64,000 bases of DNA, from assembly GCA_903845065.1 (NCBI GenBank), contig CAIMWH010000237.1, forward strand, positions 1-64,000, read 5' to 3'. This DNA comes from an uncultured Rhodospirillales bacterium (GTDB taxonomy: Bacteria; Pseudomonadota; Alphaproteobacteria; Acetobacterales; Acetobacteraceae). This document shows, piece after piece, positions 1 through 9,485 of this stretch. Each line of letters starts with the position of its first letter. Positions within the stretch are counted from its first letter, which is position 1. The notes under the pieces were generated by a model that searched no databases, had not been told where the DNA came from, and saw only the letters and a program-made list of their open reading frames with translations. The translations under genes were made by a program, and so were the position numbers.

Positions 1-426
1 AATCCCCAGGTCGAAACCCAAAGACCCAAACGAACAGACCTGACTCGAACTATCCTAAGCCCTAAAGCCTAGAACATGTCTTTCGAAACATCTGTCAACG
101 CTATAGTAAGATACACCAACAGACATCCCTTAAGACATTCAATCATCAGGCCAATAACCTACCCAATAACTAAACGCCCCAAACACCCAGTCCCCGAAGA
201 AACCAAGCCAAGGAACGCCGCCAACGTATCCCTTCCAGACCATATGAAATTGTGAAAGAACAAGGCCGAACCGGCGGAAGAGAAGAAGTAACTCGCCGTC
301 GGGAGGCGCCTTCTAGGCCCGGGTCCTGGGGCTGTCAAACGCTTATTTCCGAATTCCGCAAGAAAATCGGAACCCTCCCACATAATGCCCGGAAAACTGC
401 CGTTCCGGACGATGACGCGCCGGCCC

Positions 427-1620
427 CTAGCCGCCCATCCGCAGCCTCAGCAGCCGGCCCAGCGCCGTCATCCCCCGCACAATCACCTCATCGGGCGGCG
501 ACGAGTAGCTGACACGGGCATGATTGGCCTCCTGCACCGTCGGAAAGAACGTCGCCCCCGGCACATAGGCCACCCTGGCCTCCGGCAGCGCGTGCTCGGA
601 CATGAACCGCGCGGTATCGAAGCCAGCGGGAAACGTCAGCCAGATGAACATCCCCCCCGCCGGGTCCGTGCAGGACACCTCCTGCGGGAAATGCCGCCGG
701 ATGGTGTCCAGCATCAGGTTCTTCTTGCGGCGATACGTCGCGCGGATGGTGGCGATATGGGCGTCCACGTCATACCGATCGAGGAAGAGCGAAACCGCCG
801 CCATGTTGAGCGTGCTGCACTGGGTGTCCGCGGCGAGCTTCAGCAACGCCAAGTGCCCGATGATTTCCGCCGGCGCCACCGCCCAGCCAACCCGCAGCCC
901 CGGCGCCAGGATCTTCGAAAAACTGCCGAGGAAAATCACCCGCCCCTCGGTATCCATGCTCTTCAGCGTCGGCAGCGTCTCCCCCTCGTAGCGCAGCTCG
1001 CGATACGGCGTGTCCTCCAGCACCATCACGTCGAACTGGTTCGCCAGTTCGATCAGCCGCCGCCGCCGCGCCAGGCTCATCGTCACCCCGGTCGGGTTCT
1101 GAAAATCCGGCACGGTATAGATCAGCCGCGCCCGCGGTTCGCGCCGCAACACGTCCTCCAGCACCGCCATGTCCATCCCCTCCGCGTCCATCGGCACCCC
1201 GGCATAGCGCGGCTCGCACGGATTGAACGCGATCAACGCGCCGAGAAACGTCGGGTTCTCGGTGATGATCACGTCATCCTTGTCCACCAGCAGCTTCGCC
1301 ACCAGGTCGAGCCCCTGCTGCCCGCCCTGCAGGATCAGCACCTCTTCGGCCCCACACGGCACCCCGTCTAGCGCCATCCGCGCCGCCACCTGCGCGCGCA
1401 GCCGCGGCAGCCCGGTCGGCACCGAATACTGCAGCGATTCCCGCCCATGCTCGGCGATCGCGGCATGAAACACCGCGTCCAACCCTTCGAGTGGAAACAG
1501 CGAGGCATCCGGATAGCCGCCGCCGAACGCCATGATGGCGGGGTCCGCCCCCAGCATCAGCAGCTCCCGGATCGCGGAGGGCTTCACATGGTTCATGCGG
1601 CTGGCGAGGCGTGTGCTCAT
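427..1620 (-). CDS. PLP-dependent aminotransferase, class I/II (2-aminoadipate transaminase-like)
   Basis: 397-aa ORF with AT-I/II motifs (FGGGYPDASLFP, SVPTGLPRLR, YTVPDFQNPTGVTMS, GSFSKILAPGLRVGW); ATG at 1618-1620. Confidence 0.9.
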   Translation of the reverse strand: MSTRLASRMNHVKPSAIRELLMLGADPAIMAFGGGYPDASLFPLEGLDAVFHAAIAEHGRESLQYSVPTGLPRLRAQVAARMALDGVPCGAEEVLILQGGQQGLDLVAKLLVDKDDVIITENPTFLGALIAFNPCEPRYAGVPMDAEGMDMAVLEDVLRREPRARLIYTVPDFQNPTGVTMSLARRRRLIELANQFDVMVLEDTPYRELRYEGETLPTLKSMDTEGRVIFLGSFSKILAPGLRVGWAVAPAEIIGHLALLKLAADTQCSTLNMAAVSLFLDRYDVDAHIATIRATYRRKKNLMLDTIRRHFPQEVSCTDPAGGMFIWLTFPAGFDTARFMSEHALPEARVAYVPGATFFPTVQEANHARVSYSSPPDEVIVRGMTALGRLLRLRMGG

Positions 1621-1882
1621 GGCTGGCTTCCCGATGTGGTCATTGCGGGAGAATCCCCCCGGTCGCGCGCCCCGATCCTACGCGACGCCACCGCCCCACG
1701 CTCGCCGGCCCAGGCCAATTTTTGCCACCAGAGGGACGGCGCCGAAAAATCCGCCGGCCGAAAATGGCCTGCTGCTGACAGCCATGGCCCGTCCACGGCA
1801 GACAGCCGCCCCGCGCCGTCCGACTCTCCCCGCCGGCACCACAACCGCGCCCCCCAATATCGCCATCGCAAGGACACTCCGC

Positions 1883-3460
1883 ATGATCCCTCGCCGCTCG
1901 CTCCTTGGCACCCTCGCGGTCTCCCTGGCCGCCCCGAGCGTCGCCGGGAGCCAGACCCCGAAAACCTTGCGCTTTGTGCCCAACTCCGACCTCGCAGTGC
2001 TCGATCCGATCTGGACCACCGCCTACGTCACCCGCAACCACGGCCTGATGGTGTTCGACACCCTCTACGGCCAGGACGCCGCCTACGTCGCCCAGCCGCA
2101 GATGGTCGAGGGCCACGAGGTCGCCGCCGACGGCCTGCGCTGGACCCTGAAGTTGCGCAGCGGCTTGAAATTCCATGACAACACGCCCGTCCTGGCGCGG
2201 GATTGCGTCGCCAGCATCCGCCGCTGGGGCGTCCGTGACGGCTTCGGCCAGCGCCTGATGGCCGCCACCGAGGAACTATCCGCGCCCGACGACCACACCA
2301 TCGTCTTCCGCCTCCGCCAGCCCTTCCCCCAACTGCCCGATGCGCTGGGCAAGGGCACCAACAACCTCTGCGCCATTATGCCCGAGCGCCTCGCCGCCAC
2401 CGACCCGTTCAAGCAGGTCTCGGAAATGGTCGGCAGCGGCCCCTACCGCTTCCTCGCCAACGAACGCGTCCCCGGCGCCAAGGCGGTCTACACTCGCTTC
2501 GCCGACTACGTGCCCCGCTCCGGCACCGCCAGCTTCATGGCCGGCCCGAAACTCGCCAAGCTCGACCGCGTCGAATGGCTAACCATGACCGACCCCACCG
2601 CCGCCTCCGGCGCCCTACGCTCCGGCGAGATCGACTGGTGGGAACTCCCCCCGCCTGACCTGCTGCCCCTGCTGCGCCGCGATCGCAACCTCACCGTCGA
2701 GGTGCAGGACCCCAACGGCTACATCGGCGTGCTGCGCATCAACCATCTCAACGCGCCCTTCAACGATCCCCGCGTCCGCCGCGCCCTGCTCGGCGTCATC
2801 AACCAGGCCGAATACATGCAAGCCGCCGTCGGCGACGATCGCAGCGCCTGGCGGGACGGCGTCGGCTTCTTCTGCCCTGACACACCGATGGCCAACACCG
2901 CCGGCATGGAAGTGCTCACCGCGCCGCGCAACCTCGACAAGGCCCGCGCCGAAATCGCCGCCGCCGGCCACGCCGGCGCCCCCGTCACCATCCTCACCGC
3001 CACCGACCTGCCCATCCTGGACGCCATCGGCCAGGTCACCGGGGACCTGATGCGCAAGCTCGGGTTCCAGGTCGAATACATCGCCACCGATTTCGGCACC
3101 CTCATCCAGCGCCGCGCCAGCAAGGAGCCGCTGGCCAAGGGCGGCTGGAGCGCGCTGAGCTACTTCACCGGCGGGCTGGACACCGCAAGCCCCGTGACCA
3201 ACACCCCGCTATGGAGCAACGCCGCCGCCGCCGCCCCGGGCTGGCCGACCAGCGAGCGGATCGAGGCGCTGCGCACCGCCTGGATCGCGGCGCCCGATCT
3301 CGCGGCCCAGAAGGCGGTGGCCGAAAAACTCCAGGTCCAGGCCCTGCAGGACGTGCCCTACTACCCGCTCGGCCAATACCTGTTCGCCACCAGCTACCGC
3401 AGCAACCTCAAGGGCGTCGGCAAGGTATTCCCCACCTTCTGGGGCATCGAAAAAGCCTGA
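1883..3460 (+). CDS. ABC transporter substrate-binding protein, peptide/nickel type (SBP family 5)
   Basis: Internal ATG at 1883 starts MIPRRSLLGTLAVSLAAPSVAGS (signal-like) then SBP_bac_5 features (LKFHDNTPVLARDCVASIRRW). Confidence 0.88.
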   Translation: MIPRRSLLGTLAVSLAAPSVAGSQTPKTLRFVPNSDLAVLDPIWTTAYVTRNHGLMVFDTLYGQDAAYVAQPQMVEGHEVAADGLRWTLKLRSGLKFHDNTPVLARDCVASIRRWGVRDGFGQRLMAATEELSAPDDHTIVFRLRQPFPQLPDALGKGTNNLCAIMPERLAATDPFKQVSEMVGSGPYRFLANERVPGAKAVYTRFADYVPRSGTASFMAGPKLAKLDRVEWLTMTDPTAASGALRSGEIDWWELPPPDLLPLLRRDRNLTVEVQDPNGYIGVLRINHLNAPFNDPRVRRALLGVINQAEYMQAAVGDDRSAWRDGVGFFCPDTPMANTAGMEVLTAPRNLDKARAEIAAAGHAGAPVTILTATDLPILDAIGQVTGDLMRKLGFQVEYIATDFGTLIQRRASKEPLAKGGWSALSYFTGGLDTASPVTNTPLWSNAAAAAPGWPTSERIEALRTAWIAAPDLAAQKAVAEKLQVQALQDVPYYPLGQYLFATSYRSNLKGVGKVFPTFWGIEKA

Positions 3461-3471
3461 TACAACAAACC

Positions 3472-3504
3472 CGTAGGCAGGGTCCGCCGAGGGCCCCGCC
3501 TACG
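3472..3504. terminator. Hairpin between convergent genes, overlapping the AraC stop codon
   Basis: CGTAGGCaGGGtCC...GGcCCcGCCTACG, 13-nt arms with two G-U-compatible positions. Confidence 0.6.
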
Positions 3505-4402
3505 CCCGGAACCGCTGCCGCCAGCGATGCGGGGTCAGCCCCGTCGCCGCGCGCAGGGCGGCGGTCAAATGGCTCTGGCTCGAAAACCCGCAGCGTTCCG
3601 CCACGTCGCAGATCGCCTCCTCGCTCCCCAGCAGCAACTCCTGCGCCCGCTCCGGCCGCCGCTCCATCAGCCAGCGATGCGGCGTCTGGCCGGTCTCGCG
3701 ATGAAAACTGCGCACGAAATGCCGCCGGCTGAGCCCGGCCGCCGCCGCCAGCGTATCCAGCCCGATCGCCTCGCCCAACCGCTCATCCACCAGTTGCCGA
3801 ACCCGCCGTAACCGCCACTCCGGCAGCGCTATCTCCGCCCCCGCCTCCAGCGGCGTGCCGGCCCGGATCAACATGCGAGACACCAGCGACGTCAGCAGCC
3901 CATCGGCGAGATACCCCTCCGCCACGTGCCGCTCCCCGAGCGCCTCCCACAAATGCCGCATCAGCGTCTCCACCAGCGGGTCCGCCCAGGTGTCCTGCGA
4001 CAGCATCTGGAACGCCTCGCCGATCCGCGGCGGACAGTCCCTGCCGAACACCTTGCGAAGAGTGTCGTTGGGTACAACAAGGATCAGAAGCTGCCGGCTG
4101 CCGTCCACCTGCCAGCGGCTCTCCACATCGGCCGGCACCACCAGCATGCGCCCGGCCTGCGCCAGTTGCCGCTGCCGATAATTGCCGATCTGCCAGCCCC
4201 AGTCGCACCGCCCGCTCACCGCCAGCGGCAACGCGAGAATGGTCTCCGGCAACAGCGGATCGGTGAAATCGTGCGGCCCCTGTTCCACCAGGATCATCCG
4301 AAACGCCAGACCCCCGCGCCCATGGCGATGCTCCTGCGGAAACGCCGCGTAGCGCGAGCCCCGATAGAAGTCTGAATAGCTGCTCCACATGGCGCCCGGC
4401 AT
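3500..4402 (-). CDS. AraC family transcriptional regulator
   Basis: C-terminal double HTH (LDTLAAAAGLSRRHFVRSFHRETGQTPHRWLMERR...ICDVAERCGFSSQSHLTAALRAATGLTPHRWRQRF); start taken at MPGAMWSS, not the upstream extension in the ORF track. Confidence 0.88.
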   Translation of the reverse strand: MPGAMWSSYSDFYRGSRYAAFPQEHRHGRGGLAFRMILVEQGPHDFTDPLLPETILALPLAVSGRCDWGWQIGNYRQRQLAQAGRMLVVPADVESRWQVDGSRQLLILVVPNDTLRKVFGRDCPPRIGEAFQMLSQDTWADPLVETLMRHLWEALGERHVAEGYLADGLLTSLVSRMLIRAGTPLEAGAEIALPEWRLRRVRQLVDERLGEAIGLDTLAAAAGLSRRHFVRSFHRETGQTPHRWLMERRPERAQELLLGSEEAICDVAERCGFSSQSHLTAALRAATGLTPHRWRQRFRA

Positions 4403-4543
4403 CACAAACCTGTCCGGTCCACGCTCACATGGCGGGCACCCGCGTTCAAGTGCGAAACCTTGCCCCCGTCGCCGCACCAGGGGGGCCTGCCCCCCGCCGA
4501 CCGACGCTGATACGCTCCCCCTGTCATCCGGAGGATATATCCC

Positions 4544-5296
4544 TTGCCGCTCACCGTTTTCATCACCGGCGCCTCGGCCGGTTTCGGCGCCGCCATCGCC
4601 CGCCGCCTCGTCGCCGACGGCCACCGCGTCATCGCCGCCGCCCGCCGCGCCGACCGCCTCGCCGCCCTCGCCGCCGAACTCGGCCCGGCCCTGCTCCCCT
4701 TCCCCCTCGATGTCACCGACAAGGACGCCGTCGCCGCCCTGCCCGGCAGCCTGCCGCCCGACTGGCAGGACGTCGATGTGCTGATCAACAACGCCGGCCT
4801 TGCGCTCGGCCTGTCCCCCGCCTGGGAAGCCAAGCGCGATGACTGGGACACCATGATCGCCACCAACGTCTCCGGCGTCATCCACGCCACCCGCGCCTTG
4901 CTGCCCGGCATGGTCGCCCGCAACCGCGGCCACATCATCAACCTCGGCAGCACCGCCGGCATCTACCCCTACCCCGGCGGCCACATCTACGGCGCCTCGA
5001 AAGCCTTCGTCACCCAGTTCAGCCTCAACCTGAAAGCCGACCTCCTCGGCACCGCGGTACGGGTGACCGATCTCGAACCAGGCCTCGTCGGCGGCAGCGA
5101 ATTCAGCACCGTCCGCTTCGGCGATCCCGCCCGCGCCGCCGCCATCTACGCCGGCACCACGCCGCTCACCCCCGAGGACATCGCCGAGGCCGTCTCCTGG
5201 GTGCTCGGCCTGCCCGCCCACGTGAACATCAACCGCCTCGAAATGATGCCCACCTGCCAGGCCCCGGCCGCCCTCGCGGTCAAGCGCCAGAGCTAG
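4544..5296 (+). CDS. SDR family NADP-dependent oxidoreductase (YdfG-like 3-hydroxy acid dehydrogenase)
   Basis: TGASAGFG, NNAG, YGASK motifs; TTG start preceded by GGAGG. Confidence 0.88.
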   Translation: MPLTVFITGASAGFGAAIARRLVADGHRVIAAARRADRLAALAAELGPALLPFPLDVTDKDAVAALPGSLPPDWQDVDVLINNAGLALGLSPAWEAKRDDWDTMIATNVSGVIHATRALLPGMVARNRGHIINLGSTAGIYPYPGGHIYGASKAFVTQFSLNLKADLLGTAVRVTDLEPGLVGGSEFSTVRFGDPARAAAIYAGTTPLTPEDIAEAVSWVLGLPAHVNINRLEMMPTCQAPAALAVKRQS

Positions 5297-5304
5297 AACC
5301 TCCC

Positions 5305-5331
5305 GAGGCGGCGGGCTCCCCCCGCCGCCTC
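5305..5331. terminator. Bidirectional hairpin between convergent SDR and Lrp genes
   Basis: GAGGCGGCGGG-CTCCC-CCCGCCGCCTC, 11-bp perfect arms. Confidence 0.6.
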
Positions 5332-5815
5332 ACCCCAGCGGCAACACGTTGGTGTACTTCACCTGCCCCAGCGCGAAACTCGACTCGATCGAGGCAATCC
5401 CCGCCAACCGGGTGAGCTTGGTTTTCACGAACCGCTCGTACGCCTCCAGGTCCGCCACCACCACCCGCAACAGATAGTCGCGCGGCCCGGTCATCAGGTA
5501 GCACTCCAGCACCTCCGGCCAGTGCGCCACACCCCGATTGAAATGCTCCAGCGCCTCCTCGCGCTGGCTCTCCAGCTTGATCGAGATGAACACGCTCACC
5601 GGCAGCCCCACCGCCCGCTGGTCCAGCACCGCCACGTAGCGCGCGATCACCCCCGCCTCCTCCAGCGCCCGCACCCGCCGCAAGCACGGCGAGGCCGACA
5701 ACCCCACCCGGACCGCCAGTTCCGCCAGGCTCAACCGCCCATCGGTCTGCAATTCGGCGAGGATCTTGCGGTCGATCCGGTCCAATGTCCGCGCGCGCAA
5801 TTTTCCCGTCCCCAT
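5330..5815 (-). CDS. Lrp/AsnC family transcriptional regulator
   Basis: LDRIDRKILAELQTDGRLSLAELAVRVGLSASPCLRRVRALEEAGVI plus RAM-type C-terminal domain. Confidence 0.93.
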   Translation of the reverse strand: MGTGKLRARTLDRIDRKILAELQTDGRLSLAELAVRVGLSASPCLRRVRALEEAGVIARYVAVLDQRAVGLPVSVFISIKLESQREEALEHFNRGVAHWPEVLECYLMTGPRDYLLRVVVADLEAYERFVKTKLTRLAGIASIESSFALGQVKYTNVLPLG

Positions 5816-5949
5816 CTCGCCATAAAGGGTGGAATCCACCCTATTTCCCTCCCACCCTGCATGAAATCGGCAAAATCCACCAGCCGGGCAATGCGATAAA
5901 TTCCCCAACCACGCCCCGCTGCCCGGGCGCGGATGGGGAACTTCCAGCC

Positions 5950-8355
5950 ATGGATGGCAACGCCTTCTCGCCCGTCACCACCCGCGCCAATGACGACATT
6001 GCCGTGCTGGCCGAACTCGAACGCAAGATCCTCTGGCTCGCCAGCTGGACCATCCACAACGCCAACCACCTGCGCGAAAACACCGACGGCCTGAAAGTCG
6101 GCGGCCACCAGGCCTCCTGCGCCTCGCTGACCACCATCATGACCGCCCTCTACCTCGCCACCCTCCGTCCGCAGGATCGCGTGGCGGTCAAGCCGCACGC
6201 CGCCCCGGTCTTCCACGCCATCCAGTACCTGCTCGGCCAACAAACCCGCGAGAAACTCCAGGCCTTCCGCGCCCTCGGCGGCGCCCAGAGCTACCCCTCC
6301 CGCACCAAGGACACCGACGACGTCGATTTCTCCACCGGCTCCGTCGGCCTCGGCGTGGCGCAAACCCTCTTCGCCTCCCTCGCACAGGACTATCTGCGCG
6401 CCCATGATTTCGCCGCCGCCCGCCCCGAGGGCCGCATGATCTCCCTCATGGGCGATGCCGAAATGGACGAGGGCAACATTTTCGAGGCCATCCTCGAAGG
6501 CTGGAAACAGGGCCTGCGCAACTGCTGGTGGGTGATCGACTACAACCGCCAAAGCCTCGATGCCGTGGTCCGCGAGGGACTATGGGCGCGCTACGAAGCC
6601 CTTTTCCGCGCCTTCGGCTGGGATGTGGTGATCGTCAAGCACGGCACCCTGCAACGCGCCGCCTTCGCCGAGCCCGGCGGCGAGCGCCTGCGCGCGTGGA
6701 TCGACACCTGCCCCAACCAGCTATACTCTGCCCTCGTCTTCCAGGGCGGCAGCGCCTGGCGCAAACGCCTCACCGCCGACTTCGCCGATGACCCCGCAGC
6801 CCTCGCTCTGCTCGCCCGCCGCGATGACAGCGCCCTCGCCGCCCTGATGAACAACCTCGGCGGGCATGACCTGCCAAGCCTCATCGACGCCTTCGCCAGC
6901 ATCGACCACGACCGCCCGGTCTGCTTCATCTGCTACACCATCAAGGGCATGGGCCTCCCCCTTGCCGGCCACAAGGACAACCACGCCGGGCTGATGAACC
7001 TCGCCCAGATGGAAACCTTCCGCACCGCCATGAAGGTGCGCCCCGGCCACGAGTGGGACCATTTCGAGGGCCTCGGCCTGCCCGAAACCATGCTGCAAAA
7101 CTTCCTCGACACCGCCGGCTTCAAGCGCGAAGGCACCCGCCGCCGCCAGGCCGCCCGCATCCCCACCCCGGACACCCTGCCGCTCACCATCGCGCCCACC
7201 ATGTCCACCCAGATGGCCTTCGGCGCCATCCTCAACGAAATCGGCAAACGCCAGGATGACTTCGCCGCCCGCGTCGTCACCACCAGCCCCGATGTCACCG
7301 TCTCCACCAATCTCGGCGGCTGGGTGAACCGCCGCGGCCTGTTCGCCCGCGAGGCGCTGCGTGACACCTTCAAGAGCGAGCGCATCCCATCCACCTTCAA
7401 CTGGGAATTCTCCCCGCGCGGCCAGCACATGGAACTCGGCATCGCCGAGATGAACCTGTTCATCCTGCTCTCCGCCCTCGGCCTGTCCCACACGCTGCAC
7501 GGCGAACGCCTGCTGCCCGTCGGCACCGTCTACGATCCGTTCATCTGCCGCGGCCTCGATGCCCTGAACTACGCCTGCTACCAGGACTCCCGCTTCATCA
7601 TCGCCGGCACCCCGTCGGGCATCACCCTCGCCCCCGAGGGCGGCGCCCACCAATCGATCTCCACCCCGCTCATCGGCATGGCCCAGCCCGGCCTCGCCAG
7701 CTTCGAGCCCGCCTTCGCCGATGAACTCGCCGCCGTCATGGCCTGGAGCTTCGCCTACATCCAGCATGACGCGAAAGCCGACGTCCCACCCGATGACCTG
7801 CTGGCCGACGCCCGCGGCGGCGCCGTCTACCTCCGCATGTCCACCCGCCCCATCGAGCAGCCCCAGCGCGCCATCACCCCCGAACTGCGGGATGACATCG
7901 TGGCCGGCGCCTACTGGATGCGCCGCCCCGGCCCCAACTGCCAGCTTGTCGTCGCCTACACCGGCACCGTCGCCCCCGAGGCGATCCAGGCCGTCGGCCT
8001 CCTCGGCGAAACCCAGCGCGACATCGGCCTCCTCGCCATCACCTCGGCCGACCGCCTGAAAGCCGGCTGGATGGCCGCCAACCGCGCCCGTGAAGCCGGC
8101 GACACCAAAGCGCGCAGCCACATCGAAACCCTGTTCGCTGCCCTGCCGCCCCATTGCGCCCTGGTCACCGTGCTCGATGGCCATCCCGCCACCCTCTCCT
8201 GGCTCGGCGGCGTGCGCGGCCAGAAACTCCGCCCCCTCGGCGTCGAGCAGTTCGGCCAGACCGGTTCCATCACCGACCTCTACCGCCTCAACGGCATCGA
8301 CACCGCCGCCATCGTCAGCGCCGCCCAGGCGGTGGCGCGCGCCCCGCTGCGCTAG
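5950..8355 (+). CDS. Homodimeric-type 2-oxoacid (pyruvate) dehydrogenase E1 / transketolase-like protein
   Basis: ATG at 5950; AceE-like motifs (FSTGSVGLGVAQTLFASLAQDY, MGDAEMDEGNIFEAI, NWEFSPRGQHMELGIAEMNLF). Confidence 0.85.
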   Translation: MDGNAFSPVTTRANDDIAVLAELERKILWLASWTIHNANHLRENTDGLKVGGHQASCASLTTIMTALYLATLRPQDRVAVKPHAAPVFHAIQYLLGQQTREKLQAFRALGGAQSYPSRTKDTDDVDFSTGSVGLGVAQTLFASLAQDYLRAHDFAAARPEGRMISLMGDAEMDEGNIFEAILEGWKQGLRNCWWVIDYNRQSLDAVVREGLWARYEALFRAFGWDVVIVKHGTLQRAAFAEPGGERLRAWIDTCPNQLYSALVFQGGSAWRKRLTADFADDPAALALLARRDDSALAALMNNLGGHDLPSLIDAFASIDHDRPVCFICYTIKGMGLPLAGHKDNHAGLMNLAQMETFRTAMKVRPGHEWDHFEGLGLPETMLQNFLDTAGFKREGTRRRQAARIPTPDTLPLTIAPTMSTQMAFGAILNEIGKRQDDFAARVVTTSPDVTVSTNLGGWVNRRGLFAREALRDTFKSERIPSTFNWEFSPRGQHMELGIAEMNLFILLSALGLSHTLHGERLLPVGTVYDPFICRGLDALNYACYQDSRFIIAGTPSGITLAPEGGAHQSISTPLIGMAQPGLASFEPAFADELAAVMAWSFAYIQHDAKADVPPDDLLADARGGAVYLRMSTRPIEQPQRAITPELRDDIVAGAYWMRRPGPNCQLVVAYTGTVAPEAIQAVGLLGETQRDIGLLAITSADRLKAGWMAANRAREAGDTKARSHIETLFAALPPHCALVTVLDGHPATLSWLGGVRGQKLRPLGVEQFGQTGSITDLYRLNGIDTAAIVSAAQAVARAPLR

Positions 8356-8369
8356 GCCACGCCGCTCCA

Positions 8370-8388
8370 AAGATACATTTTATATCTT
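8370..8388. promoter_or_regulatory. Possible second, degenerate NsrR-like site
   Basis: AAGATACATTTTATATCTT: 6-bp perfect outer arms AAGATA/TATCTT. Confidence 0.4.
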
Positions 8389-8406
8389 GCTTTCATCCCG
8401 CGTCGA

Positions 8407-8437
8407 ACCTAAGTCGTATTTGAAATACATCTTAGGT
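8407..8437. promoter_or_regulatory. NsrR-like operator palindrome upstream of NO-response operon
   Basis: ACCTAAGTCGTATTTGAAATACATCTTAGGT, 15-bp arms with 13/15 complementary; 11-1-11 core AAGTCGTATTT-G-AAATACATCTT resembles the enterobacterial NsrR consensus. Confidence 0.7.
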
Positions 8438-8443
8438 CCCGCC

Positions 8444-8590
8444 ATGAAACTCTTCTTCCTGCCCGGAAACCTCGTCGCCGACCTCCTCGGCGTCACCAAA
8501 TCCGATGACCGCGCGATGATCCGAACCATGATCGACATGCTATTCTGGAACATTGTCATCGTCGCCGGCGCGTTCATCGTCTTCGTATGA
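8444..8590 (+). CDS. 48-aa single-TM hypothetical protein
   Basis: MKLFFLPGNLVADLLGVTKSDDRAMIRTMIDMLFWNIVIVAGAFIVFV; stop overlaps next ATG (ATGA). Confidence 0.7.
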   Translation: MKLFFLPGNLVADLLGVTKSDDRAMIRTMIDMLFWNIVIVAGAFIVFV

Positions 8591-9021
8591 ACCCGCCGCT
8601 CACCGAGGTCACCGAATCCGCCATCAAGCGCCTCGTCGACCAGTTCTACGCCCGCGTCCGCCGCCACCCGGTCCTCGGCCCGGTGTTTGACGCCGCGATC
8701 CCCGAACCCGCCTGGCCGCCGCACCTGGAGAAGATGTACGCCTTCTGGTCCTCCGTCATGCTGACCAGCGGCCGCTACAAGGGCAACCCGGTCGCCGTCC
8801 ACCGCGACGTCGCCGGCATCACCCCCCCGCTGTTCGCCACCTGGCTCGAACTGTTCGAGGCCACCGCGACCGACATGTTCGCCCCCGAACCCGCCGCCCG
8901 CTTCGTGCGCGCCGCCCAGCGCATCGCCGAAAGCCTCAAGCTCGCCCTGTTCTTCCAGCCCGACCAGCCCTGGCCCGAAGACCTCCGCCGCCGCACGCCG
9001 GACGCACGCCCATGCGCCTGA
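8587..9021 (+). CDS. Group III truncated haemoglobin
   Basis: LVDQFYARVRRHPVLGPVFDAAI...HLEKMYAFWSSVMLTSGRYKGNPVAVHRDV, typical trHb3 layout. Confidence 0.88.
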   Translation: MNPPLTEVTESAIKRLVDQFYARVRRHPVLGPVFDAAIPEPAWPPHLEKMYAFWSSVMLTSGRYKGNPVAVHRDVAGITPPLFATWLELFEATATDMFAPEPAARFVRAAQRIAESLKLALFFQPDQPWPEDLRRRTPDARPCA

Positions 9022-9485
9022 CCGCCTTCAGCGACTACACCCTGCGCACCCTCATCTACCTCGCCCTGCGCCCCGCAACCCTCGCCACCATCGACGAAAT
9101 CGCCGCCGCCTACGCCATCTCCGCCAACCACCTCACCAAGGTGGTGCACCAGGCCGCCCAGGCCGGCGACGTGCAGACTGTCCGCGGCCAGGGCGGCGGC
9201 CTGCGCCTCGCACGCCCACCCGCGTCCATCAACATCGGCGCCGTGCTGCGCCGCACCGAGCCCGACATGGCCCTCGCCGCCTGCTTTGGCACCGATTCCA
9301 CCTGCCCCATCCAGCCCGCCTGCGTCCTGCAAGGCGCCCTCGCCGAAGCCCTCGCCGCCTTCCTCGCCGTGATGGACCGCTGGACCCTGGCCGACCTGGT
9401 CCAGCCCAGAACTCAGCTATGCGCCCTCCTCCACCTGGACCCCGCCACCGAACCGCCCGCCCACAGGAGCCCCCATGTCGCCTGA
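9012..9485 (+). CDS. nsrR: Rrf2 family regulator, NsrR-like
   Basis: MRLTAFSDYTLRTLIYLALRP, GGGLRLARP, three-Cys cluster motif CFGTDSTCPIQPAC. Confidence 0.85.
   Translation: MRLTAFSDYTLRTLIYLALRPATLATIDEIAAAYAISANHLTKVVHQAAQAGDVQTVRGQGGGLRLARPPASINIGAVLRRTEPDMALAACFGTDSTCPIQPACVLQGALAEALAAFLAVMDRWTLADLVQPRTQLCALLHLDPATEPPAHRSPHVA

Noticed and set aside
159-512. Small ORFs in the left intergenic region
   Set aside because: No motifs, conflicting frames and no RBS; treated as noncoding.
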